40,271 bases of DNA from Actinomycetes bacterium (GCA_025356335.1 JANXUF010000003.1:1-40271), one strand, 5' to 3'. Positions 1 through 8,194 are shown, numbered from the stretch's first letter. Notes: generated from the sequence alone by a model not told the origin. Made by a program: numbers and translations.

Positions 1-656
1 CGGACTCATCCAATCCGTGTACTCCGTGGGTGCAGTACGACCCAGTCAAAGATCCCTGGTTACATGCGTTGTCGCCTCGAGCGGATGCAAGCGGCGAACT
101 GTGGTACCTGTACCTCAGGACATGCAACGACGTGCAGCAGAGTACGTGGATCAAGCTGACAACGTCGGCTGACGCCGCCGCTGCGGGGCATGCGGAGGTC
201 ACGAAGCGCGTGCCGCACCTTGCTCCTCAACTTGCCCCACCGCTCGCCACAGGGGGAATCGTCAATGTCAATACATGGATCGGGCTGGACCCTCCGGCTG
301 CGGTCTCTGTCACCGCGACCTTGCCTGGCCTGTGGGCGACGGTGACGGCTGCGGCATACGACGTCTCGTGGACGCCCGGAGACGGGTCGACCGTTGACTG
401 CGGGAATCTCGGCGTCGTCTGGCATCCGGGGATGTCCAAGACATTGCACGACGCTCCATGCGGATGGACCCCGAAATATCCGTCGCTGCCGAAGTTCACG
501 AACACCGAAGATCTCACCTATCACGGGCAATTTCAGGTGAAATGGCACGTCACATGGGTCGGCTCCGACGGGCGCTCGGGCTCCTACGACGACCTCACCA
601 TCACCGCCGAGACGAGCTACAAGGTCAGCGAAATCCAGACCATCGGCGACGGCTGA
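1..656 (+). CDS. Secreted actinobacterial protein, 5'-truncated by window edge
   Basis: The reading frame is already open at base 3, so the true start lies upstream. The first visible residues (NPCTPWVQYD) align with the middle of the paralog at 1897-2751, so roughly the first 80 residues (signal peptide and linker) are missing. The visible part has the same pattern as the paralog: a two-stranded opening (GELWYLYLRTC), a conserved block ending TGGIVNVNTWIGL, then a beta-rich domain with SWTPGDGSTVDCG, HDAPCGWTPKY and a terminal YKVSEIQTIGDG. The GDGS/CGWTP arrangement resembles PKD-like secreted actinobacterial proteins of unknown role. Four cysteines are conserved with the paralog and could form disulfides outside the cell. 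The last bases before the stop are almost identical to the paralog, which argues for a recent tandem duplication. Function unknown; an exported protein is inferred from the paralog. Confidence 0.8.
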   Translation, partial: DSSNPCTPWVQYDPVKDPWLHALSPRADASGELWYLYLRTCNDVQQSTWIKLTTSADAAAAGHAEVTKRVPHLAPQLAPPLATGGIVNVNTWIGLDPPAAVSVTATLPGLWATVTAAAYDVSWTPGDGSTVDCGNLGVVWHPGMSKTLHDAPCGWTPKYPSLPKFTNTEDLTYHGQFQVKWHVTWVGSDGRSGSYDDLTITAETSYKVSEIQTIGDG

Positions 657-1117
657 CCGACTGGACTACCACGCACCAAGACGTTGAGTGGTCCCCGCCT
701 ACGCCTGTGCTGCCCCGCTCCGACGCCAGCCCGACATCGCCAAGCCGGCACGTCAGGCCAAGACGAAGGCTTCGACACGCTGTCGCCGGGCGTCCGCAGC
801 CCCCCGCTTATTCGAACATTTCCGCTCCGAGCTTCCGATACGACGTTTGTCGGGCACTCGTTGGTGCATGACCTCGCTCGCCTCCGAACTGACACAACCG
901 ACGACAACGACCGGATGAGGATGTCCGACTTGATGATGTCCGAATATCTCTCGAGGGTCGAACTCGGAGCAGGCGACAAAAGACCTGGGCAACCGATGAC
1001 CTCGTTCCGACCGCCGCATCGTCCGCCGTCGGCAGCGTCGCCGAACGCAGAGCCGCTGTCCGGCGACAGTGTTCAGCTTGCTCTTATATCGCCTGAGGTG
1101 CGGCTACAGTGACGGTC
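657..1117. other. Intergenic stretch with leaderless promoter at its 3' end
   Basis: No convincing gene is seen in these 461 bases. Open frames on both strands are arginine/proline-rich read-through without start signals or recognisable motifs. An imperfect hairpin (ACCAC 668-672 with GTGGT 688-692, followed by four C) may end transcription of the preceding gene. The last 20 bases hold the promoter of the downstream lipoprotein gene. Confidence 0.55.
1105..1110 (+). promoter_or_regulatory. -10 element of a probable leaderless promoter
   Basis: TACAGT fits the actinobacterial TANNNT -10 hexamer and lies exactly 7 bases before ATG 1118. Transcription would therefore begin at or next to the start codon. 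No good -35 hexamer is seen at 16-18 bases; TTGCTC at 1078-1083 is 21 bases away. This spacing is the reason for choosing ATG 1118 over the in-frame GTG at 1109. Confidence 0.45.
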
Positions 1118-1915
1118 ATGTCGCCGAGAGTCGCCATAGCGGTCGTCGGCCTGGCGACAGCTCTCGGAATTGCCGGCTGTTCGAGCACAACCACGCAAGC
1201 GGCGTCGACGACTCCCCCGCCGATGGCATCGACGGCCGCTTCGCCGGTGGCATCGACAACACCGATTGTGTCGCCGCACGGCACGTCGATCCCCGGATCA
1301 GCCACGACGTCGCCAGCACCAGCGGTTGCGTCAACCAGTGCAGCACCAGGCACGATGCCGCCGTCGCTGTCCGTGCTGCAGACGGCCGCCACGGCTCCCC
1401 CGACAACCGTCGTCTCGATCACCATCCCCGTCACGGTTCCGCCGACCGACACAGGAGCAACTCCGAACACCATCATCATCAACATCAACGCCGTCGAACA
1501 AGCGGTGGACAGTGCTGCGGCGAACTTCGACGCCTGCTACCAAGCTCCGACGCTATGCGCCCCATCGACGGTCTACGCACCGGCCAGTCCAGAACTCGCC
1601 TCGTTTCGGTCGTTCATCGCCACAGCGATTGCCAGCGGCAAATATCTGGCGCCCGACCTGCGAGGGTCATATCAAGTTGTTGAAAAACTTGACTTCCCGA
1701 GCAGCAACGAGGCGGTCGCTACGGTGTGCACCTTCGACGCAGCCACAACGCTCGGACCCTCGGGAAGTGACGGAAGGCCAACCGTTGTCGACGACACAAT
1801 GACCAGCCGACGCACCGAGCAGAAGTTAGTGGTCGTTGGCGATGAGTGGATGGTCAGTCAGGTCTCCTTTCTCGAACAGTTGGGAGAGGGCAACCGATGC
1901 GCTGCAAAGCACTAG
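1118..1915 (+). CDS. Putative lipoprotein with Ser/Thr/Pro-rich linker
   Basis: The 265-residue product begins MSPRVAIAVVGLATALG and has a lipobox (GIAGC, Cys about residue 21), so it should be lipid-anchored on the outer face of the membrane. Residues about 22-115 are a low-complexity Ala/Ser/Thr/Pro linker of the kind that spans the cell wall. The C-terminal 140 residues form a compact domain with two close cysteines (FDACYQAPTLCAP). It ends in a beta-rich part (KLVVVGDEWMVSQVSF) that resembles the NTF2-like/mce-associated fold common in actinobacterial lipoproteins; that fold call is inference. The stop overlaps the next start by 19 bases, so the two genes are probably cotranscribed and translationally coupled. 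The start is set by the TANNNT motif 7 bases upstream. Confidence 0.8.
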   Translation: MSPRVAIAVVGLATALGIAGCSSTTTQAASTTPPPMASTAASPVASTTPIVSPHGTSIPGSATTSPAPAVASTSAAPGTMPPSLSVLQTAATAPPTTVVSITIPVTVPPTDTGATPNTIIININAVEQAVDSAAANFDACYQAPTLCAPSTVYAPASPELASFRSFIATAIASGKYLAPDLRGSYQVVEKLDFPSSNEAVATVCTFDAATTLGPSGSDGRPTVVDDTMTSRRTEQKLVVVGDEWMVSQVSFLEQLGEGNRCAAKH

Positions 1916-2751
1916 CCGTCGGAATCTCTGGGTTGCTGGTCGCTATTTCGCTATCTGTCTCCGCCCATTCCGCCACAGCCGGCGGGGGCGGGAACAGCAG
2001 CGGACCTGCAAACGCAGAGCCTGGAACCGTCAGCGCGACAGCCGATGCACCCGGTGAAGGACCGGAACCACACAATGCAGGAGGCGGTGCTACCGAAGCG
2101 CCCGTGTGTGACGGCTGGGTCCGCCCAGACTCGGGCTCGCTTGCTCTGAGCGTTCCCGGAGGTATCACCGTCATGCAGGACGCCAACGGCGATCTGCTGT
2201 TCATGTACACGAGACTGTGCGATGGGATTCGCAAATGGGAGTGGCGCAAGCAAGCGACCTCCCAGGACGCAGCGAATTCTGCGCATGACGAGGTCACCAG
2301 GCGACTGCCGCACACCGCGCCGCAACTCGCTCCTCCGCTGGCCACTGGCGGCATCGTCAACGTCAACACCTGGATCGGCCTCGAGCAACCGGCACCGGTC
2401 TCCGTGACTGCCACCGTGCCGGGTGTGTGGGCGACGGTCTCCGCTACGGCCTACGAGGTTTCGTGGACTCCTGGCGACGGGTCAACGGTTGATTGCGGGA
2501 ATCTCGGCGTCGTCTGGCATCCGGGCAGATCCAAGACGCTGCACGACGCACCATGCGGATGGACCCCGAAATACCCGTCACTGCCGAAGTTCACGAACAC
2601 CGACGACCTCGCATATCACGGTCACTTCGACGTCACCTGGCGCATCATCTGGACCGGGTCGGACGGACGCTCCGGCACGTACGACGACATCGTCGTCACC
2701 TCTCCCACCGTCTACAAGGTCAGCGAAATCCAGACCATCGGCGACGGCTGA
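1897..2751 (+). CDS. Secreted protein, full-length paralog of the first gene
   Basis: The start is ATG 1897 because it opens a classical signal peptide (MRCKALAVGISGLLVAISLS, cleavage probably after SATA) and has GGAGAGG 7 bases upstream. An earlier in-frame start would put 17 charged residues before it. The 284-residue precursor has a Gly/Pro/Ala linker (about 28-65) and then the domain shared with the gene at the window start: TGGIVNVNTWIGL, SWTPGDGSTVDCG, HDAPCGWTPKY and YKVSEIQTIGDG. The pattern resembles secreted PKD-like actinobacterial proteins often described only as hypothetical. The overlap with the lipoprotein stop implies that a membrane-anchored partner and a secreted protein are made together. 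Function is not known; a cell-surface assembly role is a guess from context only. Confidence 0.85.
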   Translation: MRCKALAVGISGLLVAISLSVSAHSATAGGGGNSSGPANAEPGTVSATADAPGEGPEPHNAGGGATEAPVCDGWVRPDSGSLALSVPGGITVMQDANGDLLFMYTRLCDGIRKWEWRKQATSQDAANSAHDEVTRRLPHTAPQLAPPLATGGIVNVNTWIGLEQPAPVSVTATVPGVWATVSATAYEVSWTPGDGSTVDCGNLGVVWHPGRSKTLHDAPCGWTPKYPSLPKFTNTDDLAYHGHFDVTWRIIWTGSDGRSGTYDDIVVTSPTVYKVSEIQTIGDG

Positions 2752-2779
2752 CCGACCCAACCGCCTCGACCATCGGCGC

Positions 2780-2817
2780 TGTGATGCTTGGACCGGCGAC
2801 GCCGACAGGCCATCACA
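2780..2817. terminator. Candidate bidirectional terminator between convergent genes
   Basis: TGTGATG (2780-2786) pairs with CATCACA (2811-2817), and a second small stem CGGCG-A-CGCCG sits inside the loop. It lies between the secreted-protein gene and the converging rsfS. There is no U-tract, which is common for actinobacterial terminators. Confidence 0.4.
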
Positions 2818-2918
2818 AGTGTTGGGGTTGGCGTGACCGAGATTGCCGAGCGCGGAGGGTTCGAGAGGCGACGGGTTTATCACAACACTCCACGACAGAG
2901 GCGACCCCGGACATGCGG

Positions 2919-3332
2919 TCAGTCGGCGGAAGACGAATCTGCGCTGGTGCCGGAGACCGCGGCAGGGGCCGGCCTCGGTTCCCAATCGATTTTCGGGGCA
3001 TCTCGATAGAGGCGCTCGATCTCGTAGAACCGGCGCTGCTCTTCGGAAAAGACGTGGATCACGACGTCGCCGTAGTCGATCAGCACCCATTGCTGATCCG
3101 AGAGCCCTTCGATCCGCAGCGGCGAGCGGTCATGTTCGGCACGGACGGCGTCCTCGACAGCATCGGCGATCGTGCGCACGAGGCGGCGGTTGTTGGCGCT
3201 GGTGACGACGAACGCCTCGGCGATGACGATGACGTCGCTGACATCGAAGATGACGATCTCGGTGCCCTTCTTGTCATCGGATGCAGTGGCCGCCGTCTGG
3301 GCGATGGCGATTGCTGCGGGTGAGGAGCTCAT
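2919..3332 (-). CDS. rsfS: Ribosomal silencing factor RsfS
   Basis: RsfS binds ribosomal protein uL14 on the 50S subunit and blocks joining to 30S, damping translation when nutrients are short. The 137-residue protein carries the family core: DKKGTEIVIFDVSDV, the segment ITxxF-like EAFVVTSANNRRLVRTIADAVED, GLSDQQWVLIDYGDVVIHVF and the typical RRFYEIERLYRDAP ending. A 20-residue Ser/Ala-rich N-terminal lead and a short acidic tail are extra. Its ATG overlaps the TGA of the upstream LCP-like gene (ATGA), giving translational coupling. nadD / LCP / rsfS is the familiar actinobacterial order. Confidence in identity is high. Confidence 0.96.
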   Translation of the reverse strand: MSSSPAAIAIAQTAATASDDKKGTEIVIFDVSDVIVIAEAFVVTSANNRRLVRTIADAVEDAVRAEHDRSPLRIEGLSDQQWVLIDYGDVVIHVFSEEQRRFYEIERLYRDAPKIDWEPRPAPAAVSGTSADSSSAD

Positions 3333-4762
3333 GGTTTCTTCTTTGCTTTCGTGGTTGCCGGCGCAGCGGTCGTCGTCACCTCGACCGTCGTCGCAGCGGC
3401 GGTCGGTGTCGTCGGCGTGATCGTCGTCGTCGTGGTCGTCGCCGGTGTGTTGGCCGTGGCGTTTGCCGTCACCGCAGCATTGAAATCCTCGCCGAGGGTG
3501 ATGATCACGTTGACGCCATCGATCGCCAGCGACGTCGGTGCGACGGTTGGGGCCTGCCCGAGGGTAGCGCCGAGCATCTTGGCAGCGGCCAGATAGCTCT
3601 GGTCACTGACCGACACCGTGGAAGTCGCCGGAGGCGTGCCGGTCGGAACGGTCACCAGTACGACGTTCGCTCCGGAGAACAGCAAGCGCGCAATTGCGGT
3701 CTGCGTGACGAGGTCGCTGAAGGCGCTCTTGACGTAGACGGTCGGTCCGTCGTTGGCAGGTGATACCGACGCCGGCACCAGCCTGGCCATCAGCCAGGCG
3801 ACCTCGGTGACATCGACGCTGACGGTTCCTGCCGGGGTCGTCGGGGTCACATTGCGCTGCAGACCGGCAAGTTGGTAGACGTTCACCGACGCCGCGAGCA
3901 AGCTCGAAAAGAAGGTCGGGAAGTCCTTCGGGGCAGGAATCACGACGTTCTGCGTGACCCCGCACGTCGGCGTCCCGGTGGTCGGCGCAGTCGCAGCCAC
4001 CGTCGTGGCAGTGCTGGTCCCCGACTGAACCGACTGAACCGACTGAACCGACGGAACGGCAGCCGGCCCGGACGCCGCAGACCCCGACACACCGGCGCCG
4101 ACACGTGCCGCCACTGCCAGCCACACGGCGCGTTCACGTTCGAGCCGGATGGCTTCCGTGTCGGTCGATCCCTGCGCAGCCAGCAAGGTGCCGACCTGCG
4201 CCGGTGCAACCGTCGCTGCGCCGGCAGGGAACAGTTGCGTATCGGCACCATTTGCGCCCTGCTGCGTCACAGGTGCCGTCAACGACACCGAGATCTGACC
4301 GACCGGCGTCAGCTGCGCGCCGAGGGCGGCAGCGTCCTCCACCACGATCATGCTCGAGGTGATGCCGAGCACACCATCGACGCCGTTCTTCAACGCATCA
4401 GCACCGCCAGACGTGAAAAGGCTGTTCACCGGCCCCGACGTTCCGTCCGGCAGCACGACCGTGGTCGTCGCCGGCACGATCACGACGGTTCCGCCGGAGT
4501 AGACGCCCTTGACTGCCGGCTTCAACGCCAGCAGTTCGATCGACGTGACCTTGTGGTTGGGGTCGGTGAGCGCCAACACTGCCGACGGGGTTGCCTGGAT
4601 GTAGGTCAGGGCGACGTTACGGACCGCGCAGCGGCCCTCGGTGCTCGTCTTCAACAGCCGCCAGGCATGCGTACCGAGGACGGGAATGGTGACGAGTGAA
4701 CCGGCGACGACAACGCTGGCGAGCATCGTTCGGCGTCGCCGTTTGCGGACCGATGCCGTCAC
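3329..4762 (-). CDS. Divergent LytR-CpsA-Psr / LytR_C-domain membrane protein
   Basis: The 477-residue protein starts at GTG 4762, which overlaps the nadD stop (GTGA); longer upstream frames run into nadD. A cytoplasmic basic stretch (VRKRRRR) precedes one membrane segment (MLASVVVAGSLVTIPVLG), so the rest is outside. Residues about 50-160 resemble a degenerate LCP domain (VTSIELLALKP, VVLPDGTSGPVNSLFTSGGADAL, GVLGITSSMIV). LCP enzymes transfer teichoic-acid- or arabinogalactan-type polymers to peptidoglycan, but the usual catalytic arginines are not obvious here. The C-terminal half (ARLLFSGANVVLVTVPTGTPP and DGVNVIITLG) looks like the LytR_C ligand-binding domain, followed by a Thr-rich tail ending KAKKKP. 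Residues near 247-256 contain a triple SVQ repeat. Probably a cell-envelope protein; catalytic activity is doubtful. Confidence 0.8.
   Translation of the reverse strand: MTASVRKRRRRTMLASVVVAGSLVTIPVLGTHAWRLLKTSTEGRCAVRNVALTYIQATPSAVLALTDPNHKVTSIELLALKPAVKGVYSGGTVVIVPATTTVVLPDGTSGPVNSLFTSGGADALKNGVDGVLGITSSMIVVEDAAALGAQLTPVGQISVSLTAPVTQQGANGADTQLFPAGAATVAPAQVGTLLAAQGSTDTEAIRLERERAVWLAVAARVGAGVSGSAASGPAAVPSVQSVQSVQSGTSTATTVAATAPTTGTPTCGVTQNVVIPAPKDFPTFFSSLLAASVNVYQLAGLQRNVTPTTPAGTVSVDVTEVAWLMARLVPASVSPANDGPTVYVKSAFSDLVTQTAIARLLFSGANVVLVTVPTGTPPATSTVSVSDQSYLAAAKMLGATLGQAPTVAPTSLAIDGVNVIITLGEDFNAAVTANATANTPATTTTTTITPTTPTAAATTVEVTTTAAPATTKAKKKP
4021..4055. repeat. Short 10-base tandem repeat inside the LCP-like gene
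   Basis: Three head-to-tail copies of the unit GACTGAACC (with a trailing base) encode SVQSVQSVQS on the minus strand. It lies in the linker between the LCP-like and C-terminal domains, so length changes could be tolerated. Confidence 0.6.
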
Positions 4763-5343
4763 TGATCGTCGCCCGTATACAAGGAACGGGACGCTATCGC
4801 TCTCAGCACCGGCTGAGTGAGCAGGTAATCGAGTGGGCGGCCATCGTGGAAACGGGCTCGCAGATCGGTGCTCGACACCTCCAGGCGCGGCACCTCGACG
4901 CGCACCCACGCTGTCAACGGTGGCAGTTCGACCGGAACACCTGGTCGGTCGACGACCACCATGCGAGATCGTTCGATCACCTGTTCGTACCGAGCCCACG
5001 TTCCGAGTCCTGCAGCGGCATCGTCGCCAACGATCGTGAAGAGCTCAGAACCCGGATAGCTCTCGGCCAACGACGACAACGTATCGGCGGTGAAACTCGG
5101 ACCGCCGTGGTCGATCTCCAACCGTCCAGCCTCCAATCCCTCGACGTTGGCGACCGCAGCTTCGACGAGCGCAAAGCGGTCCTCCGAACTGGTGATCGCC
5201 CGGGTCCCCTCCTTCTGCCACGGCACATGCGCCACCATCAAGATGACGATGTCGAGGCCGAGGGCGTGACGGACATTGACGGCCGTCACCAGGTGACCGA
5301 CATGGGGTGGGTCGAAGGTGCCGCCGAAGAGTCCGATGCGCAT
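4759..5343 (-). CDS. nadD: Nicotinate-nucleotide adenylyltransferase NadD
   Basis: NadD joins nicotinate mononucleotide and ATP to form deamido-NAD, the adenylation step of NAD synthesis in the cytoplasm. The nucleotidyltransferase signature GGTFDPPHVGH lies at residues 7-17 and the second ATP-binding motif SSTDLRARF near the C-terminus. From ATG 5343 the protein has 194 residues, the usual size. The frame stays open to an ATG at 5511, adding 56 Ala/Ser/Thr-rich residues encoded partly by a 15-base repeat. TATCAT 8 bases before that ATG could make it a leaderless start, so the longer form cannot be excluded. The stop is shared with the GTG of the LCP-like gene. Confidence 0.95.
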   Translation of the reverse strand: MRIGLFGGTFDPPHVGHLVTAVNVRHALGLDIVILMVAHVPWQKEGTRAITSSEDRFALVEAAVANVEGLEAGRLEIDHGGPSFTADTLSSLAESYPGSELFTIVGDDAAAGLGTWARYEQVIERSRMVVVDRPGVPVELPPLTAWVRVEVPRLEVSSTDLRARFHDGRPLDYLLTQPVLRAIASRSLYTGDDQ

Positions 5344-5379
5344 CGTCCTGGTGGCGGCAGCGGATGGAGAGGCGGTCGA

Positions 5380-5430
5380 GGCGACACCGTTGGTCGAGGC
5401 GACACCGCTGGTCGAGGCGACACGGGCGTC
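5380..5430. repeat. 15-base tandem repeat (GTCGAGGCGACACCG type)
   Basis: Three to four copies of a GGTCGAGGCGACACC unit are placed head to tail. On the minus strand they read VASTSG/VASTNG/VAST in frame with nadD. The repeat is either an N-terminal extension of NadD or part of its leader. Confidence 0.65.
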
Positions 5431-5511
5431 AGAGGCAGCGCCGCTCGTCGAGGCGGTGACCGCGTCCGTCGACCTACTCCGCTGAGCCAGTGGCAACGCA
5501 GAAGTCGACAT

Positions 5512-5824
5512 CGGCCGCCATGATATGCCGCGCTCGGCTGTGCGTGCGGGACGAACATCCTGAGTAACCGCTGGAACAGGCGGAATGGACGTGACTCGGA
5601 TGCCACGGATGTGTTACTGTTCTACGTCCCCCCGGCGTCCCCAAATGCAACCGCGTCGGAAGTTCACTCTAGTCACCGTTCGGCGTCACGAGTTTCGACA
5701 CCGATCGTCGCATCTGCGATGCGCCTTCTTCACACACCACGACGGGGATGTGTGAACTATGACACGCAGGGTACAGATACTCATCCGGAATGCCACCCAC
5801 AAACGAACTGTTGACGGAACTGCC
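5512..5824. promoter_or_regulatory. Divergent nadD/sigma intergenic with two hairpins
   Basis: This is the 313-base region before the sigma gene. It contains CGCATC-TGC-GATGCG (5710-5724) and TTCACACA (5730-5737) paired with TGTGTGAA (5750-5757) around a 12-base loop. That loop carries a purine-rich GACGGGGA, and an alternative in-frame ATG (5759) follows the stem directly. The two stems could form a leader structure controlling sigma-factor expression. No further gene is seen. Confidence 0.5.
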
Positions 5825-6652
5825 ATGAATGATTCAATCGGTCTTTATCTCAATGACATCGGAAAAGTCCCGCTTCTCAACGCCGAGGAGGAGCGCCAAC
5901 TGTCACGCACCATCGAACTCGGACGCGAGGCAGCGGTCAAGCTCGGCGCCGGCTCGAAGGGTCGCGAGTTGGCCAATGCCGTCAAGGACGCCGCCAAGGC
6001 GAAGGATCGTTTCATCCGCGCCAACCTGCGCCTCGTCGTCAGCATCGCCCGCCGCTACCCGCTGCCCCAGGGCATGGATCTCGGCGATCTGATCCAAGAA
6101 GGCAACCTCGGCCTCGAGCATGCTGTCGACAAGTTCGACTGGCGCCGTGGCTTCAAATTCTCGACCTACGCAACGTTCTGGATCCGCCAAGCGATCGGCC
6201 GTGCCCTCGACCAGAAGGCCAGTCTCATCCGTATCCCGGGCGATCGCTCCGCCAGCCTCCGCGCCGCCCTTCGCCAGGCATCTGGCGATGGCGAGACCCT
6301 CGACCTCGGCAACGCCGAACTGCATCGCCTGACCACCCCGATCTCGCTCGACAAGACGATCGGTGACGACGGCGACGCAACCCTCGGCGACCTGATGGAC
6401 AATGGCGAAGGCACGCCGGAAGACGCCGTCATGGCAATGGTCGACAACGAACTGCTCGACGAGCTGCTCGACACCCTCGACAAGCGTGCCCGCTATGCGA
6501 TCGAGGCTCGTTTCGGCCTGATCGACGGTGAGCGCAAGAGCTTCCGTGAAGTCGGAGAGCACCTCGGCGTCACCGCTGAAGCGGCCCGTCGCCTCGTCAG
6601 TCGTGCGGTTGCCGGGCTGCGTGAAGACGCCGTCCGCATTCTCGCCGCCTAG
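5825..6652 (+). CDS. RNA polymerase sigma-70 family factor, group 1/2-like
   Basis: Sigma factors direct RNA polymerase to promoters. The 275-residue protein opens with region 1.2 (SIGLYLNDIGKVPLLNAEEE). It has intact regions 2.1-2.4 (RFIRANLRLVVSIARRY, DLIQEGNLGLEHAVDKFDW, KFSTYATFWIRQAIGRAL). Region 3 is short, and the usual PISLDKTIGDDGDATLGDLM linker and region 4 follow (RYAIEARFGLIDGERKSFREVGEHLGV). In region 4.2 the helix normally reading TRERIRQIE is TAEAARRLVSRA, so -35 recognition may differ from the housekeeping factor. ATG 5825 is chosen because the conserved N-terminus starts there. ATG 5759, directly after a hairpin, would add 22 residues. It is not the housekeeping factor itself, which has a long N-terminal extension. 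Confidence 0.9.
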   Translation: MNDSIGLYLNDIGKVPLLNAEEERQLSRTIELGREAAVKLGAGSKGRELANAVKDAAKAKDRFIRANLRLVVSIARRYPLPQGMDLGDLIQEGNLGLEHAVDKFDWRRGFKFSTYATFWIRQAIGRALDQKASLIRIPGDRSASLRAALRQASGDGETLDLGNAELHRLTTPISLDKTIGDDGDATLGDLMDNGEGTPEDAVMAMVDNELLDELLDTLDKRARYAIEARFGLIDGERKSFREVGEHLGVTAEAARRLVSRAVAGLREDAVRILAA

Positions 6653-6711
6653 CCGAGTCGCTGCGGCCGCAGCGTCAACCGTCGCCAACGTCGACGTTCA
6701 TCGTGGATCAC

Positions 6712-6747
6712 GAACCGCCCCAGCCACCCTCCCGGCTGGGGCGGTTC
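6712..6747 (+). terminator. Perfect 14-bp hairpin terminator after the sigma gene
   Basis: GAACCGCCCCAGCC (6712-6725) pairs perfectly with GGCTGGGGCGGTTC (6734-6747) around an 8-base loop, 60 bases after the sigma-factor stop. There is no long U-tract, but stem length and GC content make an intrinsic terminator likely. Confidence 0.8.
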
Positions 6748-6820
6748 TGCGTCCGGCGTCGTGATGTTGCCTCCCGGGCAAACGACGGATACGGCAAATA
6801 CGTTGTGAAAGCGGTGTCCG

Positions 6821-8194
6821 ATGGGCCAACCTAGTGAGGTGGCTCGTACCTGGACTCCCAGCAGTTGGCAATCGTTCGAGGCCGCACAGCAACCGACGTA
6901 TCCGGATCCGGGTGCCGTCGACAGCGCACTCAAGCAGATCCACGGATTTCCGCCACTCGTCTTCGCCGGTGAGGCCCGCAGCCTCCAGGCGCAGCTCGGC
7001 CAGGTCGCTGCCGGCAACGCCTTCGTGCTTCAGGCCGGCGACTGCGCCGAGAGCTTCGACGAATTCTCGGCCGTCAACATCAGGGAAAAACTGCGCGTCA
7101 TCCTGCAGATGGCGGTCGTCCTGACCTACTCACTCGGCGTCCCGGTCGTCAAAGTCGGTCGGATCGCCGGCCAGTTCGCCAAGCCGAGGTCGTCTCCGTT
7201 CGAGAAGATCGGTGGCGAGGACCTGCCGAGCTTCCGCGGCCACATCGTCAATGCCGCTGCGGCCACATCTGCGGCACGCACACCTGATCCTGACCGCCTC
7301 GTGCAGGCGTACCACCAGTCGGCATCGACGCTGAACCTCGTGCGGGCATTCACCAAGGGCGGTTTCGCCGACCTCAACCGGGTGCATGCATGGACACAGG
7401 AGTTCGTCGCCTCCAGCGCCGAGGGCCAGCGCTACGAGCAACTGGCGAGCGAAATCGACCGTGCACTCAAGTTCATGCGCTCCTGCGGCATCGAGACGGA
7501 GACATCCGATTCGCTCCGGTCCGTCGACGTCTTCACGAGCCACGAGGCATTGCTCCTCGGATACGAGGAAGCACTGACCCGTCAGGACTCGGTGGGCGGT
7601 GGCTGGTACGACTGTTCGGCGCACATGCTGTGGATCGGCGAGCGCACCCGCCAACTGGACGGTGCCCACGTCGAGTTCCTCCGTGGCGTCGGCAACCCGA
7701 TCGGCTGCAAGATCGGCCCGGACGCCACCGCCGACGATGTCCTGCAACTGTGCGAGTCGCTCAACCCGGCGCGCATTCCCGGCCGCTTGACGCTGATCTC
7801 GCGCATGGGCGCTGAACGCGTCGAGTCCTCCCTCCGGCCGCTGCTCCAGGCCGTCCGTGAATCCGGCCATCCCGTCGTCTGGCAATGCGACCCGATGCAC
7901 GGCAACACCTTCAGTGCCCCGAACGGCCTGAAGACCCGGCACTTCGACGCCATCTGCGGCGAGATCGCCGGCTTCATGAGGGCCCACGCCGCTGAGGGCA
8001 CGTGGCCGGGCGGTATCCACATCGAACTGACCGGCGAGAACGTCACCGAGTGCCTCGGAGGTGCCGAGAATCTGCTCGACACCGACCTCGATGGCCGCTA
8101 CGAAACGATCTGCGACCCCCGGCTCAATGCCCGCCAGAGCCTTGACCTGGCGTTCCGCGTCGCCGAACTGATGCGCACCAGCGGCGTCGCCTGA
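6821..8194 (+). CDS. aroG: Class II 3-deoxy-D-arabino-heptulosonate-7-phosphate synthase
   Basis: This enzyme condenses phosphoenolpyruvate and erythrose 4-phosphate, the first step of the shikimate pathway to aromatic amino acids. The 457-residue length and motifs fit the class II (plant/AroG-type) family: the metal-binding Cys in QAGDCAESF (Cys75), VVKVGRIAGQFAKPRS, SAHMLWIGERTRQLDGAHVEF, GNPIGCKIGP, WQCDPMHGNT and the C-terminal HIELTGENVTECLGG. ATG 6821 follows the sigma terminator by 73 bases, so the gene has its own promoter. TTGCCT at about 6767 is a possible -35. No Shine-Dalgarno is evident. Feedback sites for aromatic amino acids are known in mycobacterial AroG; they were not assessed here. 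Confidence 0.97.
   Translation: MGQPSEVARTWTPSSWQSFEAAQQPTYPDPGAVDSALKQIHGFPPLVFAGEARSLQAQLGQVAAGNAFVLQAGDCAESFDEFSAVNIREKLRVILQMAVVLTYSLGVPVVKVGRIAGQFAKPRSSPFEKIGGEDLPSFRGHIVNAAAATSAARTPDPDRLVQAYHQSASTLNLVRAFTKGGFADLNRVHAWTQEFVASSAEGQRYEQLASEIDRALKFMRSCGIETETSDSLRSVDVFTSHEALLLGYEEALTRQDSVGGGWYDCSAHMLWIGERTRQLDGAHVEFLRGVGNPIGCKIGPDATADDVLQLCESLNPARIPGRLTLISRMGAERVESSLRPLLQAVRESGHPVVWQCDPMHGNTFSAPNGLKTRHFDAICGEIAGFMRAHAAEGTWPGGIHIELTGENVTECLGGAENLLDTDLDGRYETICDPRLNARQSLDLAFRVAELMRTSGVA

Noticed and set aside
458..1112. Open frames on both strands after the first gene
   Set aside because: Arginine- and proline-rich read-through of GC-rich DNA, no ribosome-binding sites and no motifs.
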